This document shows, one piece after another, positions 1 through 11,800 of a DNA stretch of 64,000 nt. Within the stretch, counting starts at the first letter, position 1; every line of letters starts with the position of its first letter. Below the pieces are notes generated by a model. It searched no databases, was not told the origin of the DNA, and saw only the letters and a list, made by a program, of their open reading frames with translations. A program made the position numbers and the translations under genes. The stretch lies in assembly GCA_009746045.1 (NCBI GenBank), contig RPFO01000111.1, positions 827,801-891,800 on the forward strand. The letters run 5' to 3'. This DNA is from Mesostigma viride. Its lineage: Eukaryota; Streptophyta; Mesostigmatophyceae; Mesostigmatales; Mesostigmataceae.

Positions 1-1084
1 CGCCGCATGCAAGAAGGCGAGCGAGGCATCGGAAGGCACAGGCGGCGCATGCGAACCTGGGGGCACGGCGAACGCTGCCAAGGGCGGCAAGAAGAGGGGA
101 CATGTAGGAGACGCCGCCAGCGAGAGCGCCCAGCAAGCACTTGCAGGGATAGAAGCCGCCAAGGAGCTGCCCCCCCAAGAGAAAAGACTCAACAGGATCA
201 GGGAGGCTCTGGAGCAGCTGCAGCAGGTCAGGGCCGCGTTAGCTGCCGCCGCCGCCACCACCACCACCACCACTGCAGATGCCAGCAGCAGCAGCAGCAG
301 CAGTTCGGGGGGGCGACCAGGGGCGATGGAGAGGACAACGCTGAACTGTGATGGGGAGCTTAACCCCAGTCCTAAGGGTGGACAAGAAGTGGAGGGAAGG
401 GCGGACGGGCCAATGGCAGCATGTAGCCACGCGGGGGAAGCCGCACCAGGTGCCCCTAGCATCGGTCCTGTGACGTCCGCCGTTGCCACCACCGCGGTAA
501 GCGCAGGGGGACAGCCAGATGGGCAACTTGACCCAGAGCCATTGGCATCAGCTGGTGGTGGAAGCAGCGGTGACAAGGGTGTGCACGGCACCCAGGACTG
601 CTTGGCTGCTGCAGCAAAGTTGAGCTCAAGAGAAGTGGTTGATGCGAGCAGCTCTGATGACGACGGTGAGGGCAGCGATAGCGACGACGAGGGCAGCGAC
701 GAGGATGGTGGCGAGGTTAGCAAGAGTGGAAGCAGGCAGGAGGCTGGGAAGGTTGCCTCGACACAACCTCCCCATGGTAAAGCGGGCAGCCGCCAGCAGG
801 GGTTGTTGGCAGCCAAGGGAAACCTACCCCTACCCCCCTGGCAGCTGGAAGGCATGCCCTGGGAGCTGGAGATCACCAAGGTGGCACGCGGCCAATGGGA
901 GCGGCTAGATCTAGCCCTCAAGCGGGCTGTTTCCGCCAAGCTGGTCAAGCTAGCGGGGGGGCGGTGGGTGGCGGGCACCAGTCGCCGGCTGGCCAAGCGG
1001 ATTAAGGGCGTGAAGGGGCTGATGCTCTTCAATGCGCGGTTTGCCAAGCGGCATGGCGGCGGGCGCATCCTGTGGGAGAAAGCG
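1..1084 (+). CDS. Helicase gene exon 1 (partial)
   Basis: The frame starting at base 2 is open to 1084 without a stop and without a convincing start, so the exon enters from the left edge. Residues encoded by roughly 2-840 are low complexity, with Ala, Thr and Ser runs and an acidic Ser/Asp stretch. From about 855 on the sequence becomes conserved-looking (WELEITKVARGQWERLDLAL, then LAGGRW and RILWEKA), which resembles the region preceding the ATPase in TRANK1-type proteins. The donor GTAGGG starts at 1085 after codon GCG (phase 0). The ATG at 326 is internal to this open frame and need not be the start. Confidence 0.75.
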
Positions 1085-4000
1085 GTAGGGGGCAGCTGCG
1101 GTCTGGAATTGTCAGAAACCTCAGCCCTTTGCTGTTGGGGATGCAATAATGGCCTGTCTGCCTGTTTGCAATGCAATGGTCCATATTACAGTTCGATTGA
1201 TCTTGCTTCGCGCAGCGCCTGTTGGCGTAATTAATGTAATCCGTAAGCCCATTTGTGGTGTTGGGCCATCGGTGTGTTCTACACCGCCCATTCTCCTAGG
1301 TTGTGTTGTTGGGCCATCGGTGTGTTCTACGCCGCCCTTTCTCCTTGGTTGTGTTGTTGGGCCATTGGTGTGTTCTACGCCACCGATTCTCCTAGGTTGT
1401 GTTGTTGGGCCATCGGTGTGTTCTACGCCACCCATTCTCCTAGGTTGTGTTGTTGGGCCATCGGTGTGTTCTACGCCACCCATTCTCCTAGGTTGTGTTG
1501 TTGGGCCATCGATGTGTTCTACGCCACCCATTCTCCTAGGTTGTGTTGTTGGGCCATCGGTGTGTTCTACGCCACCCATTCTCCTAGTTTTCATTGTTGG
1601 GCCATCGGTGTGTTCTACGCCGCCCATTCTCCTAGTTTTCATTGTTGGGCCATCGGTGTGTTCTACGCCGCCCATTCTCTAAGATTTCGTTGTGGGGTCG
1701 ATCTGTATTTATACCCCTGCCCCCCTCTTCATTCCCCCACCCCCTCCTGCTCGACCTTTCCTCTTTTTGTGAGCTCACGCTTGTTTTATCTATGACCTGC
1801 GGAAGTCTCAAAGGGGGAGGGGCGGCCGCAGTAGGCAGGTCCGACTTTAGTAGTGTGTGGGGGGGGTACTGTGGACCGGGGGCAGTACTGTGGACCGGGG
1901 GCAGTTCTGTGGACCGGGGGCGGCGCGGCGCCACTGGCATGATGGTCAGTCGGCTGGCGCGCGCCACTCCAGTTAAGACGGCTGGTACTTAGGGTTGTGG
2001 CTGGGCAACAACCAGGCCTCTTTGCAGCTGTGTCGAAGGCCCATTTGGGGGCGTGTTTTCACTGCTATGGCGGTGAAGATTGTAAATCATAGCTATCGGC
2101 CTCCGAATTATTATTCGGGGGCCTATTTTTCGTAAAGTCATGAGGGCTGCGCGATGGGGGTCGGCAGCACCCCAAAAATTTGTCATTCGAAGTGTGGGCG
2201 GTAGTTGCCGGTGCCAGATTGTGAATATTATCTCGCTTGTTGTACTCGCCACCCCTAGCTCGCGGGAGGGGTCTGGATAGACGCGGGAGTGACCCTGATT
2301 CGTACAACTAAAAGCGGGGCAATCGTGGTGCTTGGGTGGTAACAACTACAGGCGGAGGGGGATTACGCCTCAGGCAAATTTGTTGTGTATCGGATGCGTT
2401 GGGCCTGGTTAATTAATTTCGATAGCGATGGCGCTATGCGAGCAAGAAGAAGGGGGACGCCGAGCCCCCAGGCCAGCGCAGGAGCTGGGCCGCTGCAGCC
2501 CAACGCCAAGGGATGCAGCACCCAAAACAGCCCAACAGTTTCTCGTGCTAATTGTGTTTTCAGCGGCCGGTGGCCAGGGCGGAGTGATGGGGTCGTTGAC
2601 GATGGATTAAGCGGGGACGAGTTGTTGGGACTGTCGGTGCGCAGCAGGGAGGGGGAAGATCGATAGGGCGGGGCATGGTGCGACGGCGGAGGGGGAAATT
2701 CCAGACGCAGCACGGTGTGGGGGTAATCCGTATAGAAAACCCCCCACGGCTTGCCGAGTTGTCCGAAAAAATTTTCCCTCGCGGGGGTGTTCAAACGCTC
2801 CGCTACGCCCGCCCAAGGGCGGCGGGCTCCGCTATGCCTTTGCCGTTTGAACGCCCCCGCAAGGGGGGGGGTTGTAAGGACGTGCTTGGGTGGCAAGACC
2901 GGGTGAGGGTTGGGGGGATGAACCTGGTTGTCCAAAAATCCCCCATGCACCGGTGCAGCGGTGCCGGTTGTGGGTTGTCCTGTGTTTCAAAACCCTGTTC
3001 AGCTGCGTCCTTGGGGTGCCGGGGGTGCTATGCCTGTGAAGAAATTATGCACACAAAGATTTGCCTAGCCATCAAGGGTGGCTGCCGAGGGCAGTGCCCT
3101 CATGGGTGAGAACCCCCCCTTAAGGGGGCTCCCTACGGGGAGACTTTTGGCTTCCCTCTTGTATTGCCGCCTGGTTGGAAGGTTAACGCTGGTAGCGGCA
3201 GGGGACAAGGGGGGCGACGAGAAGTTGGGCCATACGACAGCTTGCGGCCAAGTGGCCAGGTAGTGGGTGCGGGATGTTACAAAGTCCAGGTCCTCATGAC
3301 TGGCCCAGGTCCCTATGACTGGATAAATGATGTTCCGGCCCGGGTTGTGTGGCCTAGTTAGCTTAGAAAATGATGGGTACCTGCAGATTCTTAGGTTGGC
3401 TAAGGCTTTGACGTGGGCCTTCCACGCATTTGTAATAAAACTGTATTCTCTGGCAGCCCCTCACTCCAATGGACAGAAGCAGTAATTGGATTTTGTGAGC
3501 TCACGCTCGTTTTATCTATGACCTGCGGAAGTCTCAAAGGGGGAGAGGCGGCCGCAGTAGGCAGGTCCGACTTGAGTAGTGTGGGGGGCAGTACTGTGGA
3601 CCGGGGGCAGTTCTGTGGACCGGGGGCGGCGCGGCCCCACTGGCCTGATGGTCAGTCGGCTGGCGCGCCCCACTCCAGTTAAGTCGGCTGGTACTTAGGG
3701 TTGTGGCTGGGCAACAACCAGGCCTCTTTGCAGCTGTGTCCTTCTCACAGCGCATGTTGACGTGTGTCAAGGTCATCCGAGTGCACGTTCGTCTTCTTTC
3801 TTCACAGGTGTGGAGCACACCTCACTTCCACCTTTGCAACCCACCCCCACCCTGTCCATCCTCCCCACACACCGCCAGGTGTCGTTTTCCCAGCGCGTGT
3901 CCACCTACGTGGAGATCATCCGCGTGTGGGCCATCATTGCGAGACACGATGAGCTGGCGCCCGCCATCCAGCTCATCGCCGAGGCACACCGCCGCGGCCG

Positions 4001-7000
4001 CCAGTCGTTGCTCAAGCACCGCCTGAAGCTCATGGGCCTTACCAACAAGGGGGGGAGCGCCGCCCTCACCACACCCAGTGCCGCGTCGTCAGAGTCAACC
4101 AGCGCCCACGGCCCGATGACATTGCCGCGCGTCTTTTGTTCCCTGGGCGAGGTGCGCAGCAGCGGCCGTGGGGGGCCCACCGCAGTGACAACGGCTTCCC
4201 AGCCTGGGCCCCAACCAGGCCAGCGACCGGGTGACTCGGAGGCACCCGCCCTCTCCAATACCCACCGGGAGGGGGGTGAAGATATCCAGGATGGCGATGG
4301 GGATGGGGGCACGGTGGCTGATCTGGTGGTGGAGGGGGACGGCACGTTCCTGCTCTACCCCATCGCGGTGGCCAGCCAGGACGCATACACCATCCTCAAG
4401 TTCTACACGATCTCGGCCGGCCTGCTGGGCAGCATGCTGCACGCCGCAGTCGCCCAGCAGGGGGTTGGCGGCGTTGGCTCCGATGGCGGCGGCATCGCGG
4501 AGGTGGAGTTCCCGTTCCGGGTGGCAGAGCAAGAGCACGCGATCATCACCGCTGTGCCCCACCCGCCGTCCTCCATGCTGTTATTAGGCCGCAGCGGCAC
4601 GGGCAAGACCACGTGCACCGTGTTCCGCATGTGGGGCCTGTACGCTGCGTATTGGGAGCACGCAACTGCGCCACTGCTGGCGGGGCCAGGTGGGGCTGAA
4701 TGCGGGTCGCATCTGCACCAGGTATTTGTCACCGCCAACCCAGTGTTGCGTCAAGAGGTGGCCAAATTCTTCCGGGCGCTGCGGAGGGGTCATCGGCTGG
4801 GCCGGTGGGGGAAGCCAGCGGAAGAAGGGGCAGACATGGGGGGAGGTCCAGCCGATGCAGGATTGCTGGGTGCATCGCCTCCTGCGGCCACCGATGCAGG
4901 AACGCAAGTAACCACACAGAATGCCGGCGTGCAGGCGAGTGGGAATGGAGGGGCCAATGAGGTGCATGGGCAGGCAGAGAGCGATCACGAGGACAAGGCA
5001 GCCCGGGGTGGGAAGGCTGGCCACGAAACTGGCATGGCCCAGGCAGGCAGGGACAGTATGGAGGAAGAAGAAGAAGAGGCAGCAAACTGGCACTCGCTGT
5101 GTGCGGTGGAGGAGCGCGACTTCCCCTTGTTCGTGACCAAGCGCGAGTGGCTGGTACTGCTGGACGGCACGCTGCGCAACCCCTTCTTCGCGCGGCAGTC
5201 GGGGTCGGTGGATGAGCAGGATAATGACAGGGAGAATGATAGGGAGGGGCGGCTGACAGCAGAGGCGGTGGCACTGGCATTTGGGCATGACGACCTGCAG
5301 GGGCTATTTGAGGTGCCAGAGTACGGCGAGGAGGACGCATTTGAGCAGGAGGAAGAGGGGGCGCTGGAGGGGCAGGGGATGGAAGGCAGGGAGGACGGTG
5401 GGGGAGCGTTGGGGGATGGCATGATGGGCACAGGAGGGGAGGGACTTGGGGAAGGGGGAGGGCGCAGGAAGCAGGCGGCTGCCAAGCGGAAGACCTCGGA
5501 TGGAAATAAGAGCACCGCGCTGCCCAAGGTGCAGAGGGGTGCGACGGGGGCCACGGTGGAGGTGGACTATAACTACTTCGTGGAGGCACTCTGGCCCCAG
5601 ATGTGCCCCTCTGGCTCGCAGTCGCGCGGCTCTGCTGGCAGCGGTGGCAGCAAGGGCGGGGGAGTGGCTGCCAGGGAAGGTGCGGGGGCCAGCATCATCG
5701 ATGGCGAGACGGGCGTGATGCTCCACCCGGCGCTCGTGTGGACGGAGATCGCGTCGTTCATCAAGGGCAGCGTGGGGGCCCTGGAGAGCCCCCAGGGGTA
5801 CCTCTCCTTTGAACAGTACGAGGCGCTGGGCGCAAAGAAATCGCCCAGCTTTGTGGGCTCGCGCCATGCGTTGTACAGCCTCTTTCTCAAGTATGAGCAG
5901 CTGAGGAAGCAGTGCCGCGGGTTTGACCTGGGTGACCTCGTGCGGTATATCTACCGCGCGGTCAGTGCCGGCGAACAGCAAGTTTTTGCTCCAGCTGTGC
6001 ACAGTATATTTATTGACGAGGTGCAGGATTTTACAGAGGCAGAATTGCAGCTGTGCGTGCGGGTGTGCGTGGACCCCAACGGGCTGTTCCTTACAGGTGC
6101 GTGGGGGCGGATGCTAGCATCAAGGGTGGTTGTTTTGGAGGTTGCCTTTCATGTATGTGTAGTACAGTACACAGCGACACACAAAATGGATCTTCGTAAT
6201 GGCATTTCTTTCCTACTACTACAATAATTACTATGTATGTGCACACTCAACAGGCTCTCAATCTTATTGTCCCTGTCCCTCTCTGCGTGGGTGTCTCTAT
6301 GTGTGTGTTTGTGTCTGTCTCTCTCTGTTTCTCCCCCCACACACACACCTCTCTCTCTGCCTGTCCTTTCTCGCTCTCTCCTCCCCCCCCTCTCTCTCTC
6401 GGTCGCTCTTCGAACTGGATTGCCTACTCGGCGAGAGGACATGGATTGAATGGGTAAAGGGACGTGCCCCTGCGTCGGCTGCTGGAAAGCTTGTAACACT
6501 GCTAATGTCATTTGAAGGCCCTTGTGCCTGAGGGCGGACATTCATGCCAGACATTACAATCAATTCTTTTTGTAATGCAGGTTGTACTGTGGCAGTACAG
6601 CCACTTCAAGTTTAGTAAAAGAACTGCAATTGCAGTACAAGTCGTATACTTGTCGTCTAATAAGTAAAACATTTGTATATACTTGTCGTCTAATGAGTAA
6701 AACATTTGTATAATGACATGGGTGCTCCGCTTGTGTACACCCATACAGACCCGTTTGGGCGTGGGATTTAAGTGACCGACCTGCTGACTGATGACTCAAG
6801 ACCTTGCCCTTTAAGCTTAGCAGCACCATGCTGCTATACTGGATTGCTACTGCATTTCCCCTTCTCATGTAAACATTAGGAACCTTCTTCAAAAGTCAGA
6901 TTTAGGGGTGTAGTATGCCATGTACACTTGGCAATAGTTGGCCTGTTTGGCCCACAGTGAGGGATGCCAGGACACGCCGGAGAGCATGCGGTGGTGTTGC

Positions 7001-7254
7001 TGTTGAGCAACCTCGCAGCAGCAGCCCTACTAACGCTTGCGCAAAGAAAGGTTTTGTTTTACCCATTTTCCCACCCACCCACCCAGGGGGGAATATGTTG
7101 GAAGCCACAGTTGGACTGAGCTGTAGAGCCTGTTTTGATCAACAGAGTCCAGTCGGCTAACTGTATCTTGTAATAGCAATTTCCATGGTGCTCTTAGATC
7201 ACGAGTGATTACGTGCCCAGACGCCTTTACACACACTCTCTCTCTCTCTCTATC

Positions 7255-7350
<96 letters not shown>

Positions 7351-8789
7351 ACACACATGTTGGCCATGGCCATGGTGGGATTTCTTATATCATGCTCTGT
7401 AAAGTAATACTGCTATACCGCAGTCTGCTGCCTTGTCTTCCTTTACCCTCATTGTAAATCTGTTTCTTAATTCTAGTACCCTGGTTCCCTTACGTGCTTC
7501 TATAGCTTCGCATGGCAACTACCTGTAATGCGTGGACCCTCGTCTTACTGGCGACGGAGCGCAGAGGTCAAGTTACTGTTCACTACGCGCTCCACATCTG
7601 CCCTAATTTTTTGCCTCGGTTGTTTTCCCCGCAGGTGACACGGCGCAGACCATCGCGCGTGGCGTGGCCTTCCGTTTTGCGGACCTGCGCAGCATCTTCC
7701 ACCACGAGTCCACGCGCAACCCGCGCTGCAACCCGCCGCGCGAGGTCATCAAGCTTGTAAATAACTACCGCACGCACGCTGGCATCCTACAGCTGGCAAA
7801 CGTCGTGGTGGAGCTGCTCGAGGCCTTCTTCCCGGCATCCATCGATTCCCTGCCGCCCGATCGCGGCCTATTTGAGGGCCCCAAGCCGTGGGTGCTCTCC
7901 TCGTGCAGCTTCGAGGACCTGTGCGTGCTGCTGCTGGGGTCCAACCGCGACGCGCAGATCGACTTTGGCGCGCAGCAGGCGGTGATTGTGCGCGACCAAG
8001 AGAGCAAGAAGCAGCTGCCGGACGAGATACTCAGGGGGGGACTCGTGTGCACGGGTGAGCATGCTTGTCCAGCAACAAAGACGGTAGTGCTCGTAGACAC
8101 CGGCTGATAAGTTATACGGTTATTCAGTACATGTTCAACGATGCAGTGGCCTTGTGTGAATTTCTAAGTATCCTTGTCCAGCTTTGCAGGCTCTAGCCAT
8201 GTGGTGTACAGCCTGCTTCTCAAGCTTTACCAAGAAGGATCGTCATCATGATCTGTTGTTTTCAACGCCATCACTAGCTTTGTCCTCAGCATGACTGCTG
8301 GGATTAGTTCATTGCTCTTTATGTGCATGTGTTGTCGCACCATTTGGGGTGTTAGAATAATTTGAAGCTGCTCTTACGGTGGCTCTCACATATGTATGCA
8401 TGACCACACAATCCATCTAGTGCCTTTCCTCATAGCTTGCATGCCACCATCGGGCACGCGATGTCGCCCTGTATGCTGATGACGCGCACACAAGCTCCAT
8501 CACCTGTTGCTGTGCTGTCTGACCTTGGGGTAATGACGGATGACGACCGGGCACCCTGGCTTCACAAACCTGCCCATGGCTGGTCACCCAGTGTTTGAGT
8601 CCAAAGGGCTGGAGTTTGAGGACGTGCTCCTCTACAACTTCTTCAAGGACTCGCCCGCGTCCAAGGAGTGGCGCGCGGTGCTCTGGTACCTGCAGCAGCA
8701 GCAGCAGAGGGCGGCCGAGCGAGGGGACAGGAGGGACGAGCAGGGGGGCATTCCCCCCTCAGCTCAATGCCAGTCATCGTCAACATCAT

Positions 8790-8830
<41 letters not shown>

Positions 8831-11800
8831 GCAGAAGACCAGGAGGGCGGCACCCAAATGCCAGCTGCATCCTCCTCAGCCCTTCGCCCTCTCGCCTTTG
8901 ACGCCAACGCGCACAAGATCCTTCTCTCGGAGCTCAAGCACCTGTACACGGCAGTCACGCGCGCGCGCGTGAACCTGTGGATCTACGACGAGAGCCTGGA
9001 CAAGCGCGCGCCCATGTTCCAGCTGTTCTGCGCGCGGGGGCTGGTGCGCGTCGTCTCCAGCGTGCTAGCAGAAGAGCGGCTGGCGCTCACAAAGGGGAGC
9101 GTAACCACCGCCGAGGAGTGGCGGATGCAAGGGGCGAACCTGTACACCAAGAAAGCCTACGGCCTCGCCGCGCAGTGCTTTGCCAAGGCGGGGGACGAGG
9201 CGCTCATGCGGCGAGCGCGGGGGTGGCACAACGTGGAGGAGGCGATGGGGCGCGCGGCATTATTGTCTGCGGAGCAGCAGGGGAGGGTGCCCCTGGAGGA
9301 CCGTGGCCACGGGGGCGGGGACAAGATCTCGAGTCCGGAGGAGTGTTTCCTGGAGGCGGGCGAGGATTTCTTGTTCTGTGGGGGGGAGGGCGGCCTGGGG
9401 GTGGAGGAGCTGCTGCGCGCGGCCAAGTGTTTCGAGAAGGCGGGGCATGCTGAGTTTGCTGGGGCCATCTTGGTGGCACTGGGCCGGCCGGTTGCAGCGG
9501 CGCGGCTGTACTTGAACGCGGGTATGGCGCGGGAGGCGGCGCGGCTGTACCAAGAGAAGGTGGGTGCTCTCTTACTCTGATGAGGAGAAGGCAGGCGGAA
9601 CACGGTCTTGTCGGGATGCCATCATAAGTGATAATAAGCGAAGTCTTGTGTGTGTGCCATCATAAGTGATAGCTAGTGTTGTGTGTGTGACTCGGGTACA
9701 ATGCACAATTATAGTCTGTGGAGTCGGTAGTCTGGTGTAGTAGAGACTCGTGGTACAATGCACAATTATAGGCTGTGGAAGTCTGTCGAGGTCCTAGCCG
9801 AGCTCTCCTGAAATGCAAACTTCTACATTTTTTGGTCCTTTGAGCGCACCTTTTCTTCTCCCACTAATCATGTGACGTCAACATACCCTGCCCCCCTTTC
9901 TGCCTCGCTGCCAGGGGTTGGTCCCCCGCGCGGCCGATGCCCTGCTCAAAGGAGGACACGTGCCGGACGCTGTCACCATGCTGGAGGCAAACAACCTCAT
10001 CAAGGAAGCCACCAAGGCAGCGCTGGTGCACGGGCGGGGCGCGACGTCCGAGCTGCTGGGGGGTCTGCTGCTGCGGCATGCCGCCGTCTGTCCTGACGTG
10101 GTGACAGCGACCAGCCGATGGCACTCTCAGGCGCGGAGGTGGAGGGAGGGCGCGGAGCTCATGGTGAAGGCTGGGATGCTGGGGGAGGCCGTCGCGCTGC
10201 TCAAGGAAGGTGAGCAAAGGGAGTCCGAAGCGGTCCTGATACTTTGCTGCAACTCAGCGGTTATGCTGGTCAAGGAAGGTAGGCATCTACCCTCGTGTTC
10301 CTCCTTGTGACCAAGTATCAATCCTGTGCGGGGTGCATGTGCTCATCTCCCTTGTCAATCATCCTGTGCGGGGTGCATGTGCTCATCTCCCTTGTCAATC
10401 ATCCTGTGCGGGGTGCATGTGCTCATCTCCCTTGTCAATCATCCTGTGCGGGGTGTACGTGCTCATCTCCCTTGTCAATCATCCTGTGCGGGGTGTACGT
10501 GCTCATCTCGCTTGTCAATCATCCTGTGCGGGGTGCATGTGCTCATCTCCCTTGTCAATCATCCTGTGCGGGGTGCATGTGCTCATCTCCCTTGTCAATC
10601 ATCCTGTGCGGGGTGTATGTGCTCATCTCCCTTGTCAATCATCCTGTGCGGGGTGTATGTGCTCATCTCCCTTGTCAACCATCCTGTGCGGGGTGTATGT
10701 GCTCATCTCCCTTGTCAACCATCCTGTGCGGGGTGCATGTGCTCATCTCCCTTGTCAATCATCCTGTGCGGGGTGCATGTGCTCATCTCCCTTGTCAACC
10801 ATCCTGTGCGGGGTGCATGTGCTCATCTCCCTTGTCAACCATCCTGTGCGGGGTGCATGTGCTCATCTCCCTTGTCAACCATCCTGTGCGGGGTGCATGT
10901 GCTCATCTCCCTTGTCAACCATCCTGTGCGGGGTGTATGTGCTCATCTCCCTTGTCAATCATCCTGTGCGGGGTGCATGTGCTCATCTCCCTTGTCAACC
11001 ATCCTGTGCGGGGTGCATGTGCTCATCTCCCTTGTCAACCATCCTGTGCGGGATGCATGTGCTCATCTCCCTTGTCAATCATCCTGTGCGGGGTGCATGT
11101 GCTCATCTCCCTTGTCAACCATCCTGTGCGGGGTGCATGTGCTCATCTCCCTTGTCAATCATCCTGTGCGGGGTGCATGTGCTCATCTCCCTTGTCAATC
11201 ATCCTGTGCGGGGTGCATGTGCTCATCTCCCTTTTCAATCATCCTGTGCGGGGTGTATGTGCTCATCTCCCTTGTCAACCATCCTGTGCGGGGTGCATGT
11301 GCTCATCTCCCTTGTCAACCATCCTGTGCGGGGTGTATGTGCTCATCTCCCTTGTCAACCATCCTGTGCGGGGTGCATGTGCTCATCTCCCTTGTCAATC
11401 ATCCTGTGCGGGGTGCATGTGCTCATCTCCCTTGTCAACCATCCTGTGCGGGGTGCATGTGCTCATCTCCCTTGTCAACCATCCTGTGCGGGGTGCATGT
11501 GCTCATCTCCCTTGTCAACCATCCTGTGCGGGGTGCATGTGCTCATCTCCCTTGTCAACCATCCTGTGCGGGGTGCATGTGCTCATCTCCCTTGTCAATC
11601 ATCCTGTGCGGGGTGTATGTGCTCATCTCCCTTGTCAACCATCCTGTGCGGGGTGCATGTGCTCATCTCCCTTGTCAACCATCCTGTGCGGGGTGCATGT
11701 GCTCATCTCCCTTGTCAACCATCCTGTGCGGGGTGTACGTGCTCATCTCCCTTGTCAATCATCCTGTGCGGGGTGTATGTGCTCATCTCCCTTGTCAATC

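Larger units (their letters stand above)
1085..3878 (+). other. Intron 1 of helicase gene
   Basis: GT at 1085 and AG at 3877-3878. Joining GCG to GTG keeps the frame and links RILWEKA to VSFSQRVSTYVEIIRVW. An alternative acceptor CACAG just upstream (near 3808) is in the same open frame but would add a Pro/His-rich insert. The intron holds a 48-bp minisatellite, a duplicated 0.25-kb block and GC-rich inverted repeats. No protein gene is supported inside it. Confidence 0.7.

Noticed and set aside
7-351. ORF with poly-His and poly-Gln at the left edge
   Set aside because: Off-frame translation of exon 1; the frame starting at base 2 is open across the whole region and continues into the conserved part.
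1121-1682. Repeat ORFs on both strands (GGVEHTDGPTTQPRR type and complement)
   Set aside because: Generated by the 48-bp minisatellite in intron 1; no start context or homology.
2363-2950. 195-codon minus-strand ORF in intron 1
   Set aside because: GC-driven open frame over inverted repeats, with no recognisable domain.
8470-9600. Hammerhead ribozyme cores (CTGATGA at about 8,475 and 9,578)
   Set aside because: No GAAA partner or flanking stems at the required spacing.
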